A stretch of DNA of 51,806 nt, from contig NZ_RQRT01000025.1 of assembly GCF_004335005.1 (NCBI RefSeq), forward strand, positions 1-51,806, in the 5' to 3' direction. The position numbers and the translations under genes were made by a program. The DNA comes from Paracoccus nototheniae. GTDB taxonomy: Bacteria; Pseudomonadota; Alphaproteobacteria; Rhodobacterales; Rhodobacteraceae. The notes under the pieces were generated by a model. That model was not told the origin of the DNA and did not search any database. It saw only the letters and a program-made list of their open reading frames with translations. Below, piece after piece: positions 29,840 to 38,457 of the stretch. Within the stretch, counting starts at the first letter, position 1. Each line of letters begins with the position of its first letter.

Positions 29840-31149
29840 GCGGCGAACCAACTCAGACTTCGCCGGATGCGGCCCTGATCGATGCTGGCCGTGCGGCGCC
29901 GGTCGTTCAGCCGACCCGTGATCTGTCCGGGCGGGGCGGGCTGCGGCGCGTGGTCATCACCGGGGCGGGCACGATCAACGCCCTTGGACATGATGTCGGA
30001 TCGACGATGCAGGCGTTCCGCGAGGGGCGCTGCGGCATCACCCAGCTGGAATTCCGCGATGTCGAGCGTCTGTCGATCCAGATCGGCGGGCAGGTCCATG
30101 ACTGGACGCCCGAGACCTATTTCAACCGCCAGCAGATCCTGCTGTATGACAAGTTCACCCAGTTCACTTTGCTGGCCGCCAAGCAGGCTGTGGCGCAATC
30201 GGGGCTGAATTTCGAAGGCGCGCTTGGTCTGCGGTCGGGCGTCGTGCTGGGCACGGCGGGCGGCGGGCTGAACACCTGGGATGAAAATTACCGCGCCGTC
30301 TATGAAGAGGGCAAGAACCGCGTTCATCCTTTCGTCGTCCCCAAGCTGATGAACAATGCCGCAGCCAGCCATGTCAGCATGGAATACGGGCTGCGCGGCC
30401 CGGCCTTTACCGTCGCCACCGCCTGCGCCAGTTCGAACCACGCGATGGGGCTGGCCTTTCAGATGGTCCGGTCGGGCGCGTCCGACGTGATGCTGTCGGG
30501 CGGGTCCGAGGCGATGCTGTGCTTTGGCGGCGTCAAGGCGTGGGAAGGGTTGCGCGTCATGTCCAAGGATGCGTGCCGCCCCTTCAGCGCCAACAGGAAC
30601 GGCATGGTGCAGGGCGAAGGCGCGGGCGTCTTCGTCTTCGAGGAATACGACCATGCCCGTGCGCGCGGCGCCGAGATTCTGGCCGAGGTGGTGGGCTTTG
30701 CCATGTCCTCTGACGCGCAGGATATCGTTATGCCTTCGGCCCAGGGGGCGGAACGGGCAATCACCGGGGCGATGGTCGATGCGGGCCTGAACCGCGAGGA
30801 TATCGGCTATATCAATGCGCATGGCACCGGTACGGCGGCCAATGACAAGACCGAATGCGCGGCGGTGGCCCATGCCTTCGGCCATCATGCCGATCGGCTG
30901 ATGATCAGTTCGACCAAGTCGATGCACGGGCATCTGATCGGCGGCACCGGCGCGGTCGAGCTGTTGGCCTGCATCATGGCGCTGCGCGACGGGGTGATCG
31001 CGCCGACCATCGGCTATCAGGAACCTGATCCGGAATGCGCGCTGGACGTGGTCCCGAACGAGGCGCGCGAGGCGCGGGTCGATGCGGTCCTGTCCAATGC
31101 CTTTGCCTTTGGCGGGCTGAACGCCGTCATCGCCCTGCGCCGGGTCTGA
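29836..31149 (+). CDS. Beta-ketoacyl-ACP synthase II-like (FabF family)
   Basis: Condensing enzyme, 437 residues, extending acyl chains on a carrier protein. The catalytic triad is intact: C197 (ATACASSNHA), H329 (NAHGTGTAANDKTE) and H366 (STKSMHGHLIGG). An N-terminal extension of about 35 residues precedes the fold. Its start overlaps the carrier gene by 4 bases (ATGA). As the last gene of lpxD-acp-fabF it is probably dedicated to making one particular acyl chain rather than bulk fatty acids, comparable in logic to FabF1XL/FabF2XL of rhizobia. That role is inference from the operon. Confidence 0.9.
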   Translation: MSGEPTQTSPDAALIDAGRAAPVVQPTRDLSGRGGLRRVVITGAGTINALGHDVGSTMQAFREGRCGITQLEFRDVERLSIQIGGQVHDWTPETYFNRQQILLYDKFTQFTLLAAKQAVAQSGLNFEGALGLRSGVVLGTAGGGLNTWDENYRAVYEEGKNRVHPFVVPKLMNNAAASHVSMEYGLRGPAFTVATACASSNHAMGLAFQMVRSGASDVMLSGGSEAMLCFGGVKAWEGLRVMSKDACRPFSANRNGMVQGEGAGVFVFEEYDHARARGAEILAEVVGFAMSSDAQDIVMPSAQGAERAITGAMVDAGLNREDIGYINAHGTGTAANDKTECAAVAHAFGHHADRLMISSTKSMHGHLIGGTGAVELLACIMALRDGVIAPTIGYQEPDPECALDVVPNEAREARVDAVLSNAFAFGGLNAVIALRRV

Positions 31150-31203
31150 CACCGCCCTTCTGATCTGACAGGTCGCCTGATCTGAAACACCAGCCGACAT
31201 GAG

Positions 31204-31242
31204 AACGCCGCGCCCCATCGGGGCGCGGCGTTGCGATTTTTT
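31204..31242 (+). terminator. Terminator of the lpxD-acp-fabF operon
   Basis: Stem AACGCCGCGCCCC / GGGGCGCGGCGTT (13 bp, 3-base loop) followed by GCGA and six T's on the plus strand. It lies between convergent genes and acts best rightward. Confidence 0.8.
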
Positions 31243-31259
31243 GGCGCTGTATGCGCGGC

Positions 31260-32087
31260 TTATTCTGCGGGTGCCTCGGCGGCGGGCGCATCCGGTGCAG
31301 CAGCGTCGGGTGCCGCGTCGTCGGCGGGGGCCTCATCCGCAGCCGGGGCCGGTTCGTCGGCATAGGCGGTCAGTTCGTCGAACGCGGCGGTAAAGCCCCG
31401 CAACGAGGCGACCAGCTGCACCGGCTCTGCCGGATCGCCGCCGAAGGGCAGCAGCTGCAGCGTGGCATTGGTGCCGCGCTTCATGCCTGCCAGTTCCTCG
31501 GGGGTAAAGCCAAGACGGGCCACGCAGCCCACCGGCGCGCAGAAGCTGAAGGGATAGCCGCGCATCTCGCCGCCATCCAGCTGAAAGCCCAGACCCTCGA
31601 TCAGGTCGGTTTCCAGCGGCGCGACCAGCGTCGCCCCGGCGGCGACATTGCCATTGGTCAGCGGCACCAGCGTCAGTTCGGCAACCGCATTGTCATCGGA
31701 ATCGGTCAGCAGCTTGTACATCTCGCAGGGGTCTTTGCCCTCGCCTGCGCGGATGCAGCGGATGGTCCAGTCGCCATGTTCGGATTTGGCGTAATAGGAA
31801 CCCGGTCCCTCGGGGTCGCGCGCCGGGGCGGCGCCGGGGGCTGCGGGCATGTCGGTGGCGGCATCGGCGGCCTGTTCCGACGGGGTGGCGGCAGGGGCAT
31901 CCGTTGCGGGTGCGGCGGTCGCCGGAGCCCCGGTGGCCGGAGCCTCGGCTGCGGGCGCATCAGCGGCGGGCGCCGTGGCGGCGGGTGCCTCTGGCGCGAC
32001 GGGCGCGGAGGGCGCATCCTGAGCGAAAGCCGGTCCGGCAATCAGCGCAAGGGCCGCCAGCAAAGCGTGCGAGGATTTGATGGTCAT
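31260..32087 (-). CDS. Invasion-associated locus B (IalB) family protein with Ala/Pro-rich arms
   Basis: Exported protein, 275 residues. Sec signal MTIKSSHALLAALALIAGPA cut after FAQ. An Ala/Pro/Thr-rich segment (about 25-95) leads to the IalB domain (about 97-235) with four cysteines in two pairs (CIRAGEGKDPC; CAPVGC), then a second Ala/Pro/Asp tail to the end. The family, named from Bartonella, is widespread in non-pathogens and its biochemical role is unsettled. The arms may span the periplasm or bind the cell wall (inference). The start at 32087 gives a proper signal peptide. Confidence 0.85.
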   Translation of the reverse strand: MTIKSSHALLAALALIAGPAFAQDAPSAPVAPEAPAATAPAADAPAAEAPATGAPATAAPATDAPAATPSEQAADAATDMPAAPGAAPARDPEGPGSYYAKSEHGDWTIRCIRAGEGKDPCEMYKLLTDSDDNAVAELTLVPLTNGNVAAGATLVAPLETDLIEGLGFQLDGGEMRGYPFSFCAPVGCVARLGFTPEELAGMKRGTNATLQLLPFGGDPAEPVQLVASLRGFTAAFDELTAYADEPAPAADEAPADDAAPDAAAPDAPAAEAPAE

Positions 32088-32272
32088 GGATGTTTCTACC
32101 TTTTGCTCAACGCATTGGGGCCGATCTAGCATGGCCGCAGGGCCTTGTCAGGCCCCCGGTCGCGCACGGGCTGTCACCTTGGCTTGACCCGGGCCGCGCC
32201 TTGCGCGGCGATCCGCCGAACGCCAAAGGGTGTCGCCGGACGGTTGCGGGGACGACGCGGGCAATAGGCAAA

Positions 32273-32296
32273 GGGCCGCAGTGTACACTACGGCCC
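32273..32296. repeat. Imperfect 24-bp palindrome
   Basis: GGGCCG-C-AGTGTACACT-A-CGGCCC: a perfect 10-bp core (AGTGTACACT) and perfect 6-bp outer arms, with one mismatched pair between. It is either a hairpin (terminator-like but lacking a good T run) or a protein-binding dyad. Confidence 0.5.
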
Positions 32297-32404
32297 CCGA
32301 CGCGATGCGTAGTCTCCCTGCCGGACTGGCCGGTCATTATTCCGCCGGAACCTACGCGCGCAGATGTGATCCGTCAACGGGTCATCGGCAGGGAACCGAT
32401 CACG

Positions 32405-32500
32405 AAAAAAGGCCGCGCCCGGGGGCGCGGCAGTCCAACAGGGAGGTTTGTCCGGACCAGGCAAGGGGGCCGGACAAGATCACCTTGCCACGAAGGGATT
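32405..32500 (-). ncRNA. Candidate small RNA with CCUCCC motif and terminator
   Basis: Read on the minus strand: a hairpin TTGTCCGG...CCGGACAA (32477 down to 32448, loop about 14), then an unpaired ACCTCCCTGTTGG containing an anti-Shine-Dalgarno-like CCTCCC, then a GC-rich stem GCCGCGCCC/GGGCGCGGC (32431-32412) and six T's (32410-32405). This is the architecture of trans-acting small RNAs in Rhodobacteraceae. The 5' end is not defined; 32500 is a guess. No minus-strand protein gene explains the terminator. Confidence 0.4.
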
Positions 32501-32566
32501 AAGAATGTCTTTTCAGGGCGTGCATGACCGGGGGTGTTGCGCGATTTTTTGCCGGGGGGAATGGTG

Positions 32567-34147
32567 ATGGCGGCGATTCTGGATGATGCGACGGGAACGG
32601 TCTTTGTCGGCGGCGCGGGTCCGGGCCACGCCACACCCGAGACGTTGCTGCTGCGGCTGGCCAACCGGCACGGGCTGATCGCGGGCGCCACCGGGACCGG
32701 CAAGACGGTCACCCTGCAGACCCTGGCCGAAAGCCTGTCGCTGGCCGGAGTGCCGGTTTTTCTGGCAGATGTGAAGGGCGATCTGGCCGGGCTGGCACAG
32801 GCGGGGTCCGATCAGGCCAAGCTGCACGGGGCGTTTCAGTCCCGCGCGACCCAGATCGGCGTCGATCTGGACTATCAGGCCTTTCCGGTCACCTTCTGGG
32901 ATGTCTGGGGCGAGACCGGCCACCCCGTCCGCACCACCCCGGCCGAGATGGGGCCGGTCCTGCTGTCGCGCCTGATGGGGCTGACCGATGTGCAGGAAGG
33001 GGTGATGACCATCGCCTTTCGCGTCGCGGATCAAGAGGGGCTGCCGCTGCTGGATCTGGCGGATCTTCAGGCGATGCTGATCTGGGTCGGCCAGAATGCG
33101 GCGGATCTGTCGCTGCGCTATGGCAATGTCACCCGGGCCAGCGTCGGCGCGATCCAGCGCGCCCTGCTGGTGCTGGAAACCGAGGGTGGCGACCGGTTGT
33201 TCGGCGAACCGGCGCTGGCGCTGGATCATCTGATCCGGCGGGACGATCAGGGCCGGGGGATGATCAACATCCTGTCGGCCTCGCGGCTGATGACCGCGCC
33301 GCGCCTCTATGCGACCTTTCTGTTGTGGCTGTTGTCCGAGCTGTTCGAGGAATTGCCCGAGCTGGGCGATCCCGACCGCCCCGTTCTGGCGTTCTTTTTC
33401 GACGAGGCGCATCTGCTGTTCGACGATGCCCCCAAGGCGCTGATCGACAAGATCGAACAGGTGGCCCGGCTGATCCGGTCAAAAGGTGTCAGCATCTGGT
33501 TCGTGACGCAAAGCCCCACCGATATCCCCGATGCGGTGCTGGGCCAGTTGGGCAACCGCGTCCAGCATGCCCTGCGCGCCTTCACCGCCAAGGATCAGAC
33601 TGCCCTGCGCGCAGCGGCGCAGAATTACCGCCAAAACCCCGATTTCGACATTGCCGAGGCGATCCAGCAGGTCGGCACCGGCGAGGCGGTGACGTCTTTC
33701 CTGCAGCCCAAGGGCGTGCCGGGGGTGGCGCAGCGGACGCTGATCCGTCCGCCCTTCAGCCAGCTGGGACCGATTGCCGACGACCAGCGTCGGGCGATCC
33801 TTGCGGGTTCAGACATGGGGGCGGTCTATGACACGGCGCTGGACCGGGATTCCGCGCATGAGATGCTGGCCCGGCGCACAGCCGAGGCAGGAGCGGCTGC
33901 GTCAGAGGCAGGCGCCAAGGGCAAGGATGACGATCTGTTCGACATGCCGCCGCGCACCGGCACCGACAAGGGCACGGGGCGCGGTCGCCCCTATCAGCCG
34001 CCAAAGCCTGCGACGGCGCCCGCGCGGGGACGGTCCGACAGCATCGCCCAGACCTTTGGCAAAAGCCTGGCGCGGCAGCTGGGCAGCCGCACCGGACAGG
34101 CGCTGGTCAGGGGCGTTCTGGGATCGCTGCTGAAAAAGCGGCGCTGA
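32567..34147 (+). CDS. HerA-like ATPase, DUF853 family
   Basis: RecA/FtsK-fold hexameric ATPase of 526 residues. Walker A GATGTGKTV (residues 40-48), Walker B FFFDEAHLLF (D279-E280), a sensor stretch IWFVTQSPTDIPD, and a basic Gly/Arg-rich linker before the tail RQLGSRTGQALVRGVLG. Homologues have been called helicase HerA-like but often lack a NurA partner, as here; the cellular role is unclear. The start at 32567 (MAAILDDATG) has GGGGGGA upstream; a GTG at 32534 is less likely. Confidence 0.88.
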   Translation: MAAILDDATGTVFVGGAGPGHATPETLLLRLANRHGLIAGATGTGKTVTLQTLAESLSLAGVPVFLADVKGDLAGLAQAGSDQAKLHGAFQSRATQIGVDLDYQAFPVTFWDVWGETGHPVRTTPAEMGPVLLSRLMGLTDVQEGVMTIAFRVADQEGLPLLDLADLQAMLIWVGQNAADLSLRYGNVTRASVGAIQRALLVLETEGGDRLFGEPALALDHLIRRDDQGRGMINILSASRLMTAPRLYATFLLWLLSELFEELPELGDPDRPVLAFFFDEAHLLFDDAPKALIDKIEQVARLIRSKGVSIWFVTQSPTDIPDAVLGQLGNRVQHALRAFTAKDQTALRAAAQNYRQNPDFDIAEAIQQVGTGEAVTSFLQPKGVPGVAQRTLIRPPFSQLGPIADDQRRAILAGSDMGAVYDTALDRDSAHEMLARRTAEAGAAASEAGAKGKDDDLFDMPPRTGTDKGTGRGRPYQPPKPATAPARGRSDSIAQTFGKSLARQLGSRTGQALVRGVLGSLLKKRR

Positions 34148-34148
34148 T

Positions 34149-34484
34149 CTAGCCGAGGCTGGCCGCCGGGCAAGGCGGACGGGCGGCGACGGCGGCGCGC
34201 ATCTCGGCCAGAATGGCGATCATCAAGGTGACGTGCCGGCGCAGATTGTAATCGGGCGCCTGCGTGATGCGCAGGTCGTTCTGCAGATCCTCTTCGGCGC
34301 GCAGGCGGGGCAGGACCATGCCGGGGGCCGGGCAGCGATCGACCCGCAGCAACCGCGCCAGATCGCGGCTGCGCTTCCATGACGACTGGCCTTCGCGGGC
34401 GGCGCGGATCAGCGTCGCGGGGCGGCGCAGGCCCGGATGCGCCGGGCGGGGACGAAAGACGATCACGTTCGAAACTGCGGTCAT
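34149..34484 (-). CDS. DUF6477 family protein
   Basis: Small basic cytosolic protein of 111 residues, of a Rhodobacteraceae-restricted family of unknown function. Core features: GLRRPATLIRAAREGQSSWKR, RDLARLL and a C-terminal helix (LRRHVTLMIAILAEMRAAVAA). The start at 34484 follows AAGGAC. Its stop lies one base past the HerA-like gene's stop (convergent). It is divergent from the DUF6456 regulator-like gene, a pairing that may mean shared control. Confidence 0.7.
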   Translation of the reverse strand: MTAVSNVIVFRPRPAHPGLRRPATLIRAAREGQSSWKRSRDLARLLRVDRCPAPGMVLPRLRAEEDLQNDLRITQAPDYNLRRHVTLMIAILAEMRAAVAARPPCPAASLG

Positions 34485-34699
34485 GGGCCATGTCCTTTGC
34501 ATTGCGTGACGCCACCATCACACAAGGCCAGCCCCTGTTGCCAAAACCCCTGACGCAGCGCGCGGTGGGGCAAGGCTTCTTTAGGAATTGTTAGGGAATG
34601 TTGCGGCTATGTGCGGAAACATCCTGTTCAGCACGGGACTTCATTCCAACCCAGGGCTGCCTGCCACCCGGGCCGCCCGAGGACGACAAGGGGCCTGCC

Positions 34700-35836
34700 A
34701 TGACCATACCCAAGGGCGATTTTGCATTCCGTTCCGATCCAGCCGATGACCGATCGCAACCGGACGCCGCCGGGGGCGAGGCCTGCCAGATGACCGGCGA
34801 TGCGCAGCTGTATCTGCGCCATGTCGAACAGGGCATCCCGATCCGGGCGCTGGCGCGCGAGACGGGGTGCCACGCCTCGACCATCCTGCGCCGCATCCGC
34901 CGGTTCGAGGCACGGCGCGACGATCCGTTGGTCGATGCGGCGCTGGCGGCACGCAATGCGCGGCAGGATCGGATCGATGCGCGCCAGACCCTGCGGGTGC
35001 TGCGCCGTCTGTCGGAACCGGGGGCGGCGATGGCGTCAGCGCCCGGCATGGACAAGGCGATCGTCACCCGCGACGATATCCGCACGGCGGTGCTGGACCG
35101 CGCTCTGGCCGAAACCATGGCGCTGAAGGGCTGGGTCGTGCAGACGCGCGGCGCGGGCCGGGTCCATCGCTATGTCATTGCGCCTGCGGGACGCGAGGCC
35201 CTGCGCGGCATGCTGCGATCGCCCCGCCAGCGCGATGCCTTGCCCGATCCGTCCGATTTCAGCGATGCCGAACGGGTTGCCGAACCCGCGATGGGAATGG
35301 CCGAGGCGCAGGCGGGCTTTGATCATGGCGACAGGCATCGGATCTATGAAAACCGGGTGATCGACGATCCCCAGACCGGGCGGCGCCGTCATGCCCGGGT
35401 GAACATCGCCGAAAGCCCGCTGCTGTCCATGGCGCGGCGGCGGGACACGGACGGGCGCCCGTTCCTCAGCCCCGAGATGGTCTCGGCGGGCGAACGGCTG
35501 CGCGAGGATTTCGAGTTGGCGCAGATGGGGCCGCGCGTCACCCAGAACTGGGACGGGTTCATGACCGCCGGGATCGATGTGTCGCGCGGCGGATCGGGCT
35601 TTCGCGGCGGGTCGGAAAATGCCCGCGACCGGGTGGCGCTGGCGCTGCGCGATCTGGGACCGGGCATGGGCGATATCGCGCTGCGGGTCTGCTGCTTTCT
35701 GGAAGGTGTCGAGATGACCGAACGGCGCTTGGGCTGGTCGGCGCGGTCGGGCAAGATCGTGCTGCGTCTGGCGCTGATGCGGCTGGAACGGCACTATACC
35801 GAAATCTATGGCAAGGGCCGTCCGCTGATCGGCTGA
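34700..35836 (+). CDS. DUF6456 domain protein with N-terminal helix-turn-helix
   Basis: 378 residues. A helix-turn-helix lies at about 45-75 (IPIRALARETGCHASTILRR), like a DNA-invertase/sigma-like recognition unit. The C-terminal third (about 215-378) is the DUF6456 region, with RRHARVNIAESPLLSMARR and LGWSARSGKIVLRLALMRLERHY. Probably a DNA-binding regulator, but the target is unknown. The start at 34700 follows AAGGGG; the 34 extra upstream codons in the frame look non-coding. A bidirectional terminator follows. Confidence 0.75.
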   Translation: MTIPKGDFAFRSDPADDRSQPDAAGGEACQMTGDAQLYLRHVEQGIPIRALARETGCHASTILRRIRRFEARRDDPLVDAALAARNARQDRIDARQTLRVLRRLSEPGAAMASAPGMDKAIVTRDDIRTAVLDRALAETMALKGWVVQTRGAGRVHRYVIAPAGREALRGMLRSPRQRDALPDPSDFSDAERVAEPAMGMAEAQAGFDHGDRHRIYENRVIDDPQTGRRRHARVNIAESPLLSMARRRDTDGRPFLSPEMVSAGERLREDFELAQMGPRVTQNWDGFMTAGIDVSRGGSGFRGGSENARDRVALALRDLGPGMGDIALRVCCFLEGVEMTERRLGWSARSGKIVLRLALMRLERHYTEIYGKGRPLIG

Positions 35837-35841
35837 CCGAA

Positions 35842-35868
35842 AAAGGGGCGCCCGACGGGCGCCCCTTT
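35842..35868. terminator. Bidirectional terminator between DUF6456 gene and katA
   Basis: Perfect stem AAAGGGGCGCCC / GGGCGCCCCTTT with a 3-base loop; flanking A's and T's serve both directions. Confidence 0.75.
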
Positions 35869-35887
35869 CGTCGATGCGTGGCCGACC

Positions 35888-37381
35888 TTACTCGGCGGCG
35901 TGCTGATGCTCGCGCGCCTTTTCGGCCCGTGCGGCGCGGATGCCCGCACCATAGGCCGGGCTGATCGCGTCGAAATGCGCCAGCGCCACGTCCAGAATGC
36001 GTTCGTCCGACACACCCTCCATCGCGGCGGCCAGGTTCTTGTACAGACGCCCGCGTTCCTCGGCGGTCAGCACCGTGTCATGCAGCGCGCGGACCTGCGT
36101 GTAATCGTCCATCTGCTGCTGGTGCGGATGACGCCCGGCCTCGCCCGAGATGCGCAGCGGAGGCTCGGCGAAGGACGGATCCTCGACCGCGCCGCCAAAG
36201 CTGTTCGGCTCGTAATAGGCGTCCACGCTGCCGGACTGATGGCCCATGAAATTCATCTGGCCGTCCTTGTGATAGTGATGCACCGGACATTTGGCGGCAT
36301 TCACCGGCAGATGTTCGTAATGCGTCCCCAACCGATAGCGATGCGCATCGGCATAGCTGAAGACACGCGCCTGCAGCATCTTGTCGGGCGAATAGCCGAT
36401 GCCGCGCACCTTGTTCGACGGGCTGAAGGCCGCCTGTTCGATCTGTGCGAAATAGTTGTCGGCATTGCGGTTCAGCGCGAATTCCCCGACCTCGATCAGC
36501 GGAAAATCCGAATGCGGCCAGACCTTTGTCAGATCGAAGGGATCATAGGGGGTCTTTTCGGCGTCCAGTTCGGGCATGACTTGAACCATCATCTTCCAGC
36601 GGGGGAAGTTGCCATCCTCGATCTTGCCGAACAGAGCCTCCTGGTACCCTTCGCGATTGTGGCCGATGATCTCGGCAGCCTCGCCATTCGTAAAGAACCG
36701 GTGCCCCTGCTGGGTCTTGAAGTGGAACTTGACCCAAAAGCGTTCCCCGGCCGCATTCCACAAGGAATAGGTGTGGCTGCCATAGCCATTCATGAAGGTC
36801 GGATCCTGCGGCAGGCCCCGGTCCGACATCAGGATCGTCACCTGATGCAGCGATTCGGGCTGCTGGCCCCAGAAATCCCACATCGCCGTCGCGCTGCGCA
36901 TGTTGGTGCGCGGATGACGCTTTTGCGTATGGATGAAATCGGGAAATTTCAGCGGATCGCGGACAAAGAAAACGGGCGTGTTGTTGCCCACCATGTCCCA
37001 GTTGCCCTCATCGGTATAGAACTTGAGAGCAAAGCCGCGCACGTCACGTTCGTGATCGGCGGCGCCCGCCTCGCCTGCCACGGTCGAGAACCGCGCCAGC
37101 ATGTCGGTCGTCTTGCCGACCTGCGTAAAGATCGAGGCGCAGCTGTACTGGCTGATATCGTTGGTCACGGTGAACGTCCCGAAGGCGCCCCAGCCCTTGG
37201 CATGAACGACCCGCTCGGGGATGCGCTCGCGGTTCTGATGGGCCAGCTTTTCCAGCAACTGGTAATCCTGCATCAGCAGCGGGCCGCGAACGCCCGCCGT
37301 TTCGCTGTTCTGGTTCGAGGCGATGGGCGCCCCGCCTGTGGTGGTCATGCGCGGGCGGCCGGTCTGGTCGTGCTGGCTCAT
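35888..37381 (-). CDS. katA: Monofunctional haem catalase (clade 3)
   Basis: Breaks hydrogen peroxide to water and oxygen. 497 residues, the small-subunit clade length. The distal His is H60 ([12 protein letters not shown]), with the distal Asn in [14 protein letters not shown] and the proximal Tyr in [19 protein letters not shown]-pocket residues lie in the [10 protein letters not shown] region. The start at 37381 follows AAGGGAG. It is divergent from oxyR with only 95 bases between, the usual arrangement for OxyR-activated catalase. Confidence 0.96.
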   Translation of the reverse strand: MSQHDQTGRPRMTTTGGAPIASNQNSETAGVRGPLLMQDYQLLEKLAHQNRERIPERVVHAKGWGAFGTFTVTNDISQYSCASIFTQVGKTTDMLARFSTVAGEAGAADHERDVRGFALKFYTDEGNWDMVGNNTPVFFVRDPLKFPDFIHTQKRHPRTNMRSATAMWDFWGQQPESLHQVTILMSDRGLPQDPTFMNGYGSHTYSLWNAAGERFWVKFHFKTQQGHRFFTNGEAAEIIGHNREGYQEALFGKIEDGNFPRWKMMVQVMPELDAEKTPYDPFDLTKVWPHSDFPLIEVGEFALNRNADNYFAQIEQAAFSPSNKVRGIGYSPDKMLQARVFSYADAHRYRLGTHYEHLPVNAAKCPVHHYHKDGQMNFMGHQSGSVDAYYEPNSFGGAVEDPSFAEPPLRISGEAGRHPHQQQMDDYTQVRALHDTVLTAEERGRLYKNLAAAMEGVSDERILDVALAHFDAISPAYGAGIRAARAEKAREHQHAAE

Positions 37382-37429
37382 GAGATGCTCCCTTATGGCG
37401 AATTCAGATTGAAGGATGACCGATCCACG

Positions 37430-37445
37430 CGATAAAGAGAAATCG
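37430..37445. promoter_or_regulatory. Candidate OxyR operator
   Basis: Dyad CGAT-N8-ATCG near the middle of the katA/oxyR spacer, 39 bases from the oxyR ATG and 56 from the katA ATG (dyad centre). LysR-type regulators bind such sites in the divergent spacer; this one is not a strict match to the E. coli OxyR consensus. Confidence 0.4.
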
Positions 37446-37476
37446 GAAATTCTGCTGAACACGATCAGGTAACCTT

Positions 37477-38409
37477 ATGAACATCACCCTGCGCCAGCTG
37501 CGCTATTTTCTGGCTTTGGCCGACGCCGCGCATTTCACCCGCGCCGCCGAGGCGATCCATGTCAGCCAGCCCGCGCTGTCCATGCAGATCCGCGCGCTGG
37601 AGGATATGGTGGGCGCGCCTTTGGTCGAACGCACCAGTTCCGGTGTGGTGCTGACCCCGCAGGGCCGGGCGCTGCAGGCCCATGCGGGGCGCGTGCTGCA
37701 GGCTATGACGGATCTGGAACAGGGCTTGCGCAGGCCGGGGCAGGGGGGGCGGCTGATGCTGGGGATGATCCCCACCGTCGCGCCCTATCTGCTGCCCGAG
37801 GCGCTGCCGGTCCTGCGGGCCCGCGATATCGGCCGAGATCTGCATCTGCGCGAAGCACAAACTGAACGCCTGCTGGAGGAGCTGGCGCAGGGCCGTCTGG
37901 ACGCCATCGTCGTGGCCAGCCCCCCCGAGGATGCGCGGGTCGAGGCGGTGCCCCTGTTCACCGATCATTTCCTGCTGGCGGGCAGTGCCGCGCGGGTAGC
38001 CGATCTGCATGCCCGCGCCGTGGCGCCCGATGCGATCGATCCCGGCACGCTGGACCCCGGTCAGTTGCTGCTGCTGGACGAGGGGCATTGTCTGGGCGAT
38101 CAGGCGCTGGAGGTTTGCGGGCTGAACCGGCGCAGCGCGCGGCTGGATCTGGGCGCGGCGTCTCTGGCGACGCTGTGCCGGCTGGCGGCGCAGGGGATGG
38201 GACTGACCTTTCTGCCCGAGATCGCCCGGCGTCAGGAACTGGCCGCAGCCCCGGGCCTGACCGCGATCCGCTTTGGCGATCCGCAGCCCGCGCGTGAGGT
38301 GGTGCTGATGCGCCGCGCCTCGACCCCCGCGCAGGGCTGGTTCGACGATCTGGCGGCGGTGCTGTCTGCGGCGGCGCTGCCCTTGTTGGGGGATGATCCG
38401 CGCGCATGA
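37477..38409 (+). CDS. oxyR: Hydrogen-peroxide-sensing LysR regulator OxyR
   Basis: 310-residue LysR-type activator. The N-terminal helix-turn-helix is HFTRAAEAIHVSQPALSMQI (about 17-36). The sensing disulfide pair is C205 and C214 (GHCLGDQALEVCGL), separated by 9 as in E. coli OxyR C199/C208, which separates it from other LysR proteins. The start follows CAGGTAAC. It is divergent from katA and followed by a convergent peroxiredoxin gene, so its two neighbours are its expected targets. Confidence 0.93.
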   Translation: MNITLRQLRYFLALADAAHFTRAAEAIHVSQPALSMQIRALEDMVGAPLVERTSSGVVLTPQGRALQAHAGRVLQAMTDLEQGLRRPGQGGRLMLGMIPTVAPYLLPEALPVLRARDIGRDLHLREAQTERLLEELAQGRLDAIVVASPPEDARVEAVPLFTDHFLLAGSAARVADLHARAVAPDAIDPGTLDPGQLLLLDEGHCLGDQALEVCGLNRRSARLDLGAASLATLCRLAAQGMGLTFLPEIARRQELAAAPGLTAIRFGDPQPAREVVLMRRASTPAQGWFDDLAAVLSAAALPLLGDDPRA

Positions 38410-38413
38410 CAAA

Positions 38414-38437
38414 GGGGCCGCGATTCGTCGCGGCCCC
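38414..38437. terminator. Terminator between oxyR and peroxiredoxin gene
   Basis: Stem GGGGCCGCGA-TTCG-TCGCGGCCCC (10 bp, tetraloop) between convergent stop codons. Confidence 0.7.
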
Positions 38438-38457
38438 CCGGTCATGGTGGCATCGGA

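Larger units (their letters stand above)
32088..32566. other. Gene-free stretch of 479 bases
   Basis: No open frame here has a ribosome site or recognisable product. The stretch contains a 24-bp imperfect palindrome (32273-32296) and, further right, a minus-strand hairpin-terminator pair suggesting a small RNA. The leader of the HerA-like gene occupies its right end (GGGGGGA before ATG 32567). Confidence 0.6.

Noticed and set aside
34570..34605. Tandem TTAGGAATTG / TTAGGGAATG as a regulatory repeat
   Set aside because: Only two imperfect short copies in the DUF6477/DUF6456 spacer; too weak to distinguish from chance.
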